This document shows positions 32,711 through 38,493 of a DNA stretch of 38,493 nucleotides, piece by piece (the first letter of the stretch is position 1; each line of letters starts with the position of its first letter). A program made the position numbers and the translations under genes. This DNA comes from Anaeromonas gelatinilytica (GTDB taxonomy: Bacteria > Bacillota > Clostridia > Tissierellales > SIT17), in assembly GCF_016820635.1 (NCBI RefSeq), contig NZ_WSFU01000039.1:1-38493 (forward strand), given 5' to 3'. The notes under the pieces were generated by a model. That model was given only the letters and a program-made list of their open reading frames with translations, searched no databases and was not told where the DNA came from.

Positions 32711-34186
32711 TTAAATATTATTATTATCATAATTTCTTTCATAATCTATGTTTTTTACATTAAATATTCTAAGAGAATCTTTAACTTTTTCTTCTAAAGC
32801 TAACTTCCCATATTTATCTACTTCTTTTTTATCCTTTGGTCCATGAGTTAAAGAAGATGCTCCACCTATACATCCCCCCTTACATGCCATACCTTCTATA
32901 AAAGTAGCCTTTAATTTATTAAATTTAGCTAATTTTAAAGCTTTATCACATTCATCAAGTCCATCGCAACTTATAGGCTCAAATTTAACATTAACATTTT
33001 CCTCTTCTATAATATGTTTAATCGATTCTGATAAACCTCCAGTTCTAGCAAATATTCTTCCAAAGAAAGATGCATTGTTTAATAATCCATCTTCACATTC
33101 TTCCAACTTAATGCCTGCTGCATCAAGCATAGCCGCTAATTCTTCAAAAGTTATAACATAATTAGTACTATCCTTGATATCATCACATTGTATTTCCATT
33201 TTCTTTGCAGTACATGGTCCTATAAATACTATCTTAGATTTATCATCCATTTCCTTTATCAGTCTAGATATTGCTATCATTGGAGATATTGTAGTTGATA
33301 TATTATCTACTAATTCTGGATAATTTTTTTGTATATAAGAAACAAAAGCTGGACAACAGGAACTAGTAATAAATTTCTTATCTGATATTGTTTCTATATA
33401 TTCTTTAGTTTCATGAAGACTTACCATATCAGCTCCCAATGCCACTTCTACCACATCATGAAACCCTAACTTCTTTATTCCTGCAATAACCTGTTCAATT
33501 TTAGCATAAGTAAATTGACTTGCTATAGCAGGAGCAATTACAGCATATACATTAACATTATCATTACTTTTTGATTTCTTTAATAATTCTAATGTATCAA
33601 CAATATATGATTTATCCATAATAGCTCCAAAAGGACATTGATACACACAGGCACCACATTGTATACACTTTTCATCATCAATAACTGCCTTTTTATTCTC
33701 ATCAATATATAAGGCATCAGCCTTGCAAGCTTTTCTACAAGGTCTCATAACATCAGAAATAGCATTATAAGGGCAAACCTCTTTACATTTTCCACACTCA
33801 ATACATTTATTCTGATTAATATAAGCTCTATGATTTATAAAAGTAATAGCATCTACAGGACATACTTCAGTACATCTATGGGCAAGACATCCTCTACAAG
33901 CTTCAGTAACAACAAATCTATCTATTGGACATTCATCACATGCTTCATCCAATACTTGAATAATATTATTGTTTTTTTGACTTTCTCCCGTAGCTAATTT
34001 TACTCTCTCAACTGTAATTGCCCTCTCCTTATGTATACAACATCTTGTTCTTGGATCAGGACCTGGATCTATAATCTCAGGAATATTATCCTTTTTTTCT
34101 TCAAGCTTTCCTTCCATAACAAGCTTAGAAACTTCCCTTAAAACTTCATACTTAATTTCTTGGACTTGATTTTCAAATCTTCGCAT
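32711..34186 (-). CDS. FeFe-hydrogenase, group B type, ferredoxin-linked
   Basis: 491 residues. N-terminal region of Cys-rich ferredoxin motifs: CDECPID, CRGCLAHRCTEVCP, CIECGKCKEVCP, CRKACKADAL and CIQCGACVYQCP. The H-cluster domain has L1 TSSCCPAF (both Cys present, so the proton-transfer Cys is kept), L2 [12 protein letters not shown] and L3 GMACKGGCIGGAS. It should catalyse reversible hydrogen formation with reduced ferredoxin. It is the last gene of a four-gene operon after a Trx-like ferredoxin, a PAS hydrogenase-like protein and a phosphatase, a layout like the hfs locus of Thermoanaerobacterium as I remember it. GGAGGACAGAGG precedes the ATG. Confidence 0.88.
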   Translation of the reverse strand: MRRFENQVQEIKYEVLREVSKLVMEGKLEEKKDNIPEIIDPGPDPRTRCCIHKERAITVERVKLATGESQKNNNIIQVLDEACDECPIDRFVVTEACRGCLAHRCTEVCPVDAITFINHRAYINQNKCIECGKCKEVCPYNAISDVMRPCRKACKADALYIDENKKAVIDDEKCIQCGACVYQCPFGAIMDKSYIVDTLELLKKSKSNDNVNVYAVIAPAIASQFTYAKIEQVIAGIKKLGFHDVVEVALGADMVSLHETKEYIETISDKKFITSSCCPAFVSYIQKNYPELVDNISTTISPMIAISRLIKEMDDKSKIVFIGPCTAKKMEIQCDDIKDSTNYVITFEELAAMLDAAGIKLEECEDGLLNNASFFGRIFARTGGLSESIKHIIEEENVNVKFEPISCDGLDECDKALKLAKFNKLKATFIEGMACKGGCIGGASSLTHGPKDKKEVDKYGKLALEEKVKDSLRIFNVKNIDYERNYDNNNI

Positions 34187-34203
34187 CCTCTGTCCTCCTC
34201 TAA

Positions 34204-35376
34204 TTATATATAATTAATATTAATTTTCTTTCCTAAATGTTTCATAAGCGCTACTAATTCATCTACAACTTTTAATTTTATACTTAAATCGATAGGTAAA
34301 TCAGGATTCTGATGAGCTGGATTAATAGCTTTCCCAACCCAAATATTAAGGTGAGTACAATTATTAATTAAATTATTCACTAGCATAGAAGCTCCATCTC
34401 TATTATTAAAAAATTCCCTTTGAATTATATTCGTATTTGGATCTATGAAATCTTTTATTTTTTCTACAGTCCTACTTAAAGTCAACACTCCTTCGGTAGC
34501 TAAATCAATACCCTTTATTGTTGCAGTAGGGGGAATATCCTCTACCATGGAATCAATATTTACCTCTAAATCTACGTTTAATTCCCTAGCCACAATTTTT
34601 GCAGCTGTACCACCACATACAATCTTTTTTCCTTCAGATTTCATTATATTTTTTACAACTTCACTATCTTTACTATCATCCTTAGGTGGTCCAGTAAATA
34701 AATTTATGATTTCAGGTCTTCTTACTTTAATTGCTACAACCGTCGTATCATCACCAGGTTTATCTAAATAGAGATTATTACATACTCCAACTAATTCTTT
34801 AGATATGTTCTTAGCACTTTTTTTTCTTTGAGAATTAGTTTCTAAATATTCAGCGACATTATCCCATTGCCATCCTAAATTTAAAATACCTCCTACTCCA
34901 GCATGAATAACTCCATCACTTACAATAGTTAATAAATCTTCTTCACATAATTTAAATTTACTTTCCTTTATCACTTTATTCTCAATATTAATTTCAATTT
35001 TATCTATATTATACTGTTTTCCATCTTTAATTAAGAAATAAGGAGGATTGTCGTATTCTGCTATATATACTTCTCCATCATTTTTAATTTTTATAATAGT
35101 AAATGTAGAATAAGCTAATTTTCTTATATTGCAAACTGGCAAAGTATTACTAATTGTCTTAACTGTTTCATCAATTGTTGCTCCTTCTCTAAGCATTGTT
35201 GCAGCAATTTTAGTAGTTAATGTAGCTAAAATATTTGCCTTTACTCCACTGCCTAATCCATCTGATAAAACTATTATTACACTATCTTCGTTCTTAATAA
35301 TTTCTACATTATCACCACATAATTCTTCTCCATTTTTATTCAAATGATCATAAGCTACATCAATAAAATAATTCAT
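34204..35376 (-). CDS. SpoIIE/PP2C-type serine phosphatase
   Basis: 390 residues from the ATG at 35376, whose first base is shared with the upstream stop (TGATG). The N-terminal half is the PPM phosphatase domain with metal-binding Asp residues in [32 protein letters not shown] and [13 protein letters not shown]. The C-terminal 170 residues are a separate domain (ending [17 protein letters not shown]) that contains [13 protein letters not shown] and [13 protein letters not shown] do not recognise it. Such phosphatases next to PAS-hydrogenase genes are thought to relay a hydrogen or redox signal by dephosphorylating a regulator; here the target is unknown. Confidence 0.85.
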   Translation of the reverse strand: MNYFIDVAYDHLNKNGEELCGDNVEIIKNEDSVIIVLSDGLGSGVKANILATLTTKIAATMLREGATIDETVKTISNTLPVCNIRKLAYSTFTIIKIKNDGEVYIAEYDNPPYFLIKDGKQYNIDKIEINIENKVIKESKFKLCEEDLLTIVSDGVIHAGVGGILNLGWQWDNVAEYLETNSQRKKSAKNISKELVGVCNNLYLDKPGDDTTVVAIKVRRPEIINLFTGPPKDDSKDSEVVKNIMKSEGKKIVCGGTAAKIVARELNVDLEVNIDSMVEDIPPTATIKGIDLATEGVLTLSRTVEKIKDFIDPNTNIIQREFFNNRDGASMLVNNLINNCTHLNIWVGKAINPAHQNPDLPIDLSIKLKVVDELVALMKHLGKKININYI

Positions 35377-37100
35377 CAAAAATCACCCATTTCTCCACTT
35401 GAAATATTCTTTAATTTTGTAAGAATAATTTTTGTTTCTGCTGTAGTTTCTCCTAACAAACTAGCGATTTCTTGTGCAACTCTCATTTGATTTTCTATGA
35501 CACTTTGAGCAGCATCTATTGTTTGTTCCTTTACTCTATTTAATTCCTTCTTATTTGATTCTTCTATAGTTGTATCTACCATAATTGATAAAATTACATT
35601 TTGATCTTTTAAATACAAAATATTTTGGATAAGTACTATATTATACTCTTCATAATAAACCTTTTTATTAAGAATATTTTCCTTATTTTCTTTTACTTCA
35701 TAAAAAATATCCTCATTTAATATAATAGAAATGGGCTTATCTTTTATATACTCTGAGCTAATATTAAAAAACTTTTCAGATGTAGGATTAAATTCTTTTA
35801 CATTAAGATTTTCATCCATAACAATGATTCCATTAGGACTATTTTCAAATATAACATTTTTTAAGCTTTCAGCTTTACTCCTCATATATGGCAAACACAT
35901 ATCCATTTCAGCCATTCCTTTAATAATAGCTATTGCTTTATTTCTACAAGTATCATAACCGCATGCTCCACAATTCAATTCATCAGCTTTAGAATATTTC
36001 CCCATATCTCTTAATGTTTTATCAATTTCCTCCTGCATAATTTCATCATCTCTCAATGATTTATCAAAGAATTTTTTACTAAGATTTATATTTTCAGGAA
36101 GCTTAATATGTGATATATCTTCAATCTTTCTTCTTTGTTCAATATACTTTTTAACTCTAAACTTTCTCTTATAAAAATCAGTTTCATCTTTTGGCATGGC
36201 AGAACCACCAATACAACTTCCATTACATACATGTGCTTCTACGCATACATTATTTATAGATTTATTTTCTAACGATTTAAATAACTCGATACACTCATTA
36301 ATACCATCTACAGAAATTAAAGTATATTTATCCTTCTTTTTTCCTTCTAATAAATTATTAATTACTCCACCTTTAATTGGATAGGCTAACCCATCCCCCA
36401 TTGCAAAATTATCTAATTGAGAAGTATCTAAATTATTCAAGTCTATGTTTTCCTTATCAAACCATTCAGCAATTTCATCAAATGTCAAAACAGCATCTAT
36501 CACACTATTATGTTGAAAATTTGACGCTTCAATTTTCTTAGCAGTACATGGCCCTATAAAAACTACAAATGAATCCATACCATAAACTCGTTTCAAAAGT
36601 TTTCCATGAGCTAACATAGGCGATACAATTGGTATCATATATTTAATTAAAGAAGGATAATACTTTTCAATTAAATAACATGCTGATGGACAGCTAGTTG
36701 TTATAATGTTTTCAGGACTTCTTTCATGAATATATTTTCTATATTGATCAGTTACAATCTCTGCTCCTAAAGCCGTTTCTTCTATAATATCAAAACCTAA
36801 ATTCCTAAGGCCACTTATAATTTTAAGAGGATCATCTACTTCAAATGCACCACTAAACGTCGGTGCAATAGTAACTACTATTTTTTTATTTCTTTTTATT
36901 GCATCTTTAACTTCGTCTAATTCACTCTTAATACTCCTAGCCTCTTGAGGACAAACCTTCATGCATTGCCCACATCCAATACATCTTTCCTCTACAATTA
37001 TTGCTTGTTCATTTTTAAATTGTATAGCTTTGACAGGACAATACCTTAAACATTTATAACAGTTTTTACAATTTGCCTCAGAGAAGTTGAGAAAATTCAA
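35376..37100 (-). CDS. PAS-containing, probably sensory FeFe-hydrogenase-like protein
   Basis: 574 residues from a TTG start placed after GGAGG. Order: two 4Fe-4S motifs (C11-C14-C17-C21; C40-C43-C46-C50), an H-cluster domain with L1 ITTSCPSA, L2 [12 protein letters not shown] and L3 [13 protein letters not shown], a 4Fe-4S patch [14 protein letters not shown], a PAS domain ([19 protein letters not shown]) and a helical tail [19 protein letters not shown]. In L1 the Cys that relays protons in catalytic enzymes is Ser while the cluster-ligand Cys remains, as in sensory group C/D hydrogenases. It likely senses hydrogen or redox state and signals through the coupled phosphatase. Two bases separate it from the upstream ferredoxin gene. 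Confidence 0.88.
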   Translation of the reverse strand: MNFLNFSEANCKNCYKCLRYCPVKAIQFKNEQAIIVEERCIGCGQCMKVCPQEARSIKSELDEVKDAIKRNKKIVVTIAPTFSGAFEVDDPLKIISGLRNLGFDIIEETALGAEIVTDQYRKYIHERSPENIITTSCPSACYLIEKYYPSLIKYMIPIVSPMLAHGKLLKRVYGMDSFVVFIGPCTAKKIEASNFQHNSVIDAVLTFDEIAEWFDKENIDLNNLDTSQLDNFAMGDGLAYPIKGGVINNLLEGKKKDKYTLISVDGINECIELFKSLENKSINNVCVEAHVCNGSCIGGSAMPKDETDFYKRKFRVKKYIEQRRKIEDISHIKLPENINLSKKFFDKSLRDDEIMQEEIDKTLRDMGKYSKADELNCGACGYDTCRNKAIAIIKGMAEMDMCLPYMRSKAESLKNVIFENSPNGIIVMDENLNVKEFNPTSEKFFNISSEYIKDKPISIILNEDIFYEVKENKENILNKKVYYEEYNIVLIQNILYLKDQNVILSIMVDTTIEESNKKELNRVKEQTIDAAQSVIENQMRVAQEIASLLGETTAETKIILTKLKNISSGEMGDF

Positions 37101-37102
37101 AG

Positions 37103-37348
37103 CTATAACCTCCCTGCTATATATTCATCAAAAAACTCATCTACTTTATTATCATCTACCGAAATAATAGGCCCATCATCAATTTTCACAGAAACTGCTT
37201 TTGTACATTCTCCAAGACAAAAAGCTGCTTTTACAACAACATCATCTATTAATCCTTTTTCTTCAATTACCTTTTGAAGTTGATTAACAACATTATATGC
37301 ACCTTTTAAATGGCAAGCACTTCCTATACACACATTAATTATTTTCAT
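37103..37348 (-). CDS. Thioredoxin-like 2Fe-2S ferredoxin (NuoE-type)
   Basis: 81 residues. The four cluster Cys are arranged as in NuoE/HydC-type ferredoxins: VCIGSACHLKGA near the N-terminus and FCLGECTKAV near residue 45. Electron carrier or adaptor for the two hydrogenase proteins encoded downstream in the same operon. It is the first gene of the operon; GAGGAGCG precedes the ATG. Confidence 0.9.
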   Translation of the reverse strand: MKIINVCIGSACHLKGAYNVVNQLQKVIEEKGLIDDVVVKAAFCLGECTKAVSVKIDDGPIISVDDNKVDEFFDEYIAGRL

Positions 37349-37404
37349 GAAAATCGCTCCTCTTCATAAAATTTTTAATTACACCATATTCCTACTATAT
37401 CTTA

Positions 37405-37433
37405 AGTATAAAATGTTGTTATTTTATTGTCAA
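37405..37433 (-). promoter_or_regulatory. Promoter of hydrogenase operon
   Basis: TTGACA (37428-37433), 17-base spacer, TATACT (37405-37410) on the minus strand; predicted start about 50 bases before the ferredoxin ATG. Confidence 0.8.
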
Positions 37434-37557
37434 TCAAATTACTTCATATTAACTTCTTACACTTTATTAATATTTAAGCAAACCATTATATGCTTGAATT
37501 TTTCAACATTTTTTTATAATTTAAAACATTAAAATTTAATTTATAATTACAATATTT

Positions 37558-37575
37558 TAGTTAATTTATTAACAT
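37558..37575. promoter_or_regulatory. Candidate Rex redox-repressor site
   Basis: GTTAA-TTTA-TTAAC (37560-37573) matches the clostridial Rex consensus TTGTTAA-N4-TTAACAA at 12 of 14 fixed positions. It lies 125 bases upstream of the hydrogenase promoter, farther than a simple roadblock site would be, and AT-rich DNA gives chance matches, so this is tentative. The remaining parts of the 307-base gap from 37349 to 37655 hold the promoter and a terminator only. Confidence 0.35.
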
Positions 37576-37589
37576 TTTTTTAATGAAAT

Positions 37590-37634
37590 AAGGCTACATT
37601 TTCTTTCCAAAATTAAGAAAGAAAATGTAGCCTT
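37590..37634. terminator. 18-bp stem terminator
   Basis: AAGGCTACATTTTCTTTC (37590-37607) pairs perfectly with 37617-37634 around a nine-base loop, followed by T runs on both sides; ends the DUF1657 gene transcript. Confidence 0.85.
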
Positions 37635-37655
37635 TTTGAAATGATATATCTCTTA

Positions 37656-37865
37656 TTACTGTTGTTGATTATATTGAGGTTCTTCTGATTTTACAAAATC
37701 AACTCTACTTTGAAGCATTTGTGACATATTCTCTGCATTAGTTGCTAATTGACTAAACATTTGCTTTGCTTCTTGATTATCAGTATCCATTGAAAAAGTC
37801 TTCATATCTGCTGCTAATCCTTTAGTACTTGCTAATGCCTGCTCCAATTTATTTATTATACTCAT
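37656..37865 (-). CDS. DUF1657 domain protein
   Basis: 69 residues starting MSIINKLEQALASTKGL; AAAGGAG lies nine bases before this ATG, so a TTG three codons upstream is not needed. Helical hairpin with conserved MKTFSMDTDNQEAKQMFSQL and an EEPQYNQQQ end, matching DUF1657 proteins, small helical proteins widespread in spore formers and often beside SpoVA genes. Function unknown; sporulation link is inferred from the family. Confidence 0.82.
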   Translation of the reverse strand: MSIINKLEQALASTKGLAADMKTFSMDTDNQEAKQMFSQLATNAENMSQMLQSRVDFVKSEEPQYNQQQ

Positions 37866-38029
37866 AAATATCAACTCCTTTAAATTTAAAATTGATTTTA
37901 CGTTTATAGTATTACCTTTAATTCTTTTTTTATCTATATTAATATAATATTTTTATATTATTTTTGGTAATCTTATAATTTTTTATGATTAAAAAAATCA
38001 TAATTTTTATTTATCTTGGATTTTAATTG

Positions 38030-38132
38030 GATTAAGACCTCTCAAATTTAAATCAGGTAGAGTATAGTCTCCACCTGATTCCTCGATGTTCATCTTTAGA
38101 TGAACGAGTTCACTTAAGTATAAGAAAGTAAC
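38030..38132. repeat. Hairpin-rich block with possible coding remnant
   Basis: Two stems are evident: AATCAGGT...ACCTGATT and GTTCATC-TTTA-GATGAAC, with CTC/GAG extending the second. The minus strand is also open here for about 40 codons and contains MNIEESGGDYTLPDLNLRGL and NPIKIQDK before a TAA, without a ribosome binding site. It may be the end of a deleted gene (possibly transposon-borne) or a structured RNA. I cannot assign it. Confidence 0.35.
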
Positions 38133-38135
38133 TTA

Positions 38136-38426
38136 TCATAATTGAATAACTTTCCTGCTTACTTCCTCTGGTATAAATACCGTAGCTATCCAATTTAATG
38201 GAATTACACAGATTTTATTATTTGTTTTATTTATTACAACATTATCTTTAACGCCTAAAACTAATAGATCTTTAAATACAGTCTCTCTTCCATTAAGTAA
38301 AATATCAACTTTATTTCCCACTAATCTTTCAAATAATACTTTTAAATAGTTATCATCTTTTGATTCTTCTTGGTTTTCATTCATTAACATCCAGTTATAT
38401 GGAATACATGGGTACATATTATACAT
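38136..38426 (-). CDS. Unknown small protein, Sm-like/coat-type beta domain
   Basis: 96 residues; AGGAGG seven bases before the ATG. The N-terminus is rich in Tyr, Trp, Pro and Met (MYNMYPCIPYNWMLM), typical of spore coat proteins. The C-terminal part, LFERLVGNKVDILLNGRET followed by LLVLGVKDNVVIN and WIATVFIPEEV, has the alternating beta pattern of DUF2642/GerQ-like small barrels that appear in spore coat components. Family call is tentative. Confidence 0.6.
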   Translation of the reverse strand: MYNMYPCIPYNWMLMNENQEESKDDNYLKVLFERLVGNKVDILLNGRETVFKDLLVLGVKDNVVINKTNNKICVIPLNWIATVFIPEEVSRKVIQL

Positions 38427-38493
38427 TAATTTACCTCCTAGTACAATATATTTGTAACATAAAAGTTACATAGTATTACTTTCTATAAGTTAA

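Noticed and set aside
1-38493. CRISPR array, tRNA or rRNA genes
   Set aside because: Reading by eye found no regularly spaced repeats, and no cloverleaf or rRNA-like segments; the only tRNA-related element is the T-box leader.

Overview
The window looks like the chromosome of a spore-forming, anaerobic, low-GC Firmicute of the class Clostridia. The evidence is the very AT-rich coding DNA, strong AGGAGG ribosome binding sites, a T-box leader on asnS, the spore germination pair cwlJ/gerQ, FeFe-hydrogenase genes and a glnA gene followed by an ANTAR regulator. The species cannot be named from the sequence.

Layout. (1) 1-4.9 kb is foreign, mostly higher-GC DNA: the scar of one or more integrative elements. 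It holds a relaxase fragment, two broken zinc-finger-like small genes, a MarR-MATE drug-efflux operon with a perfect promoter, an element gene broken by two stop codons, a TetR-methyltransferase operon with a double operator, and at least one more coding relic. (2) 4.9-12 kb: FtsH-family protease, small unknown and probably sporulation-linked genes, a 38-residue hydrophobic protein, an RluA-family pseudouridine synthase, NAD kinase, an intracellular zinc phospholipase C-like protein, and the GerQ and CwlJ germination proteins. (3) 12-21 kb: the most unusual region. An FAD amine oxidase-like gene is followed by a three-gene operon: a 1629-residue protein joining an HD domain, a helical repeat region, an NMN adenylyltransferase-like domain with a degraded active site, a GNAT-like segment and a phosphoribosyltransferase-like domain; a divergent lactate/malate dehydrogenase-like protein; and a Cys-rich flavodoxin-fold protein. 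This is the best candidate for an undescribed pathway, probably of nucleotide or redox-cofactor chemistry. (4) 21-25.8 kb: RelQ alarmone synthetase, T-box-controlled asnS, and an FHA - SEDS - PBP operon whose PBP gene is reduced to a 54-codon stub. (5) 25.9-31.3 kb: phosphoglucomutase, an ANTAR antiterminator, glnA with a candidate ANTAR-responsive leader, a GNAT, a small membrane protein and an aldehyde dehydrogenase relic. (6) 31.3-38.4 kb: a DAACS transporter, a four-gene FeFe-hydrogenase/phosphatase operon combining a probably catalytic and a probably sensory hydrogenase, a DUF1657 protein and an unknown small protein.

Two genome habits stand out. Terminators are very long, often perfect palindromes (44 to 54 bp) that overlap the stop codon of the gene they close. 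Several genes survive only as fragments (relaxase, PBP, aldehyde dehydrogenase and small element genes), so the chromosome is shedding or rearranging DNA here.
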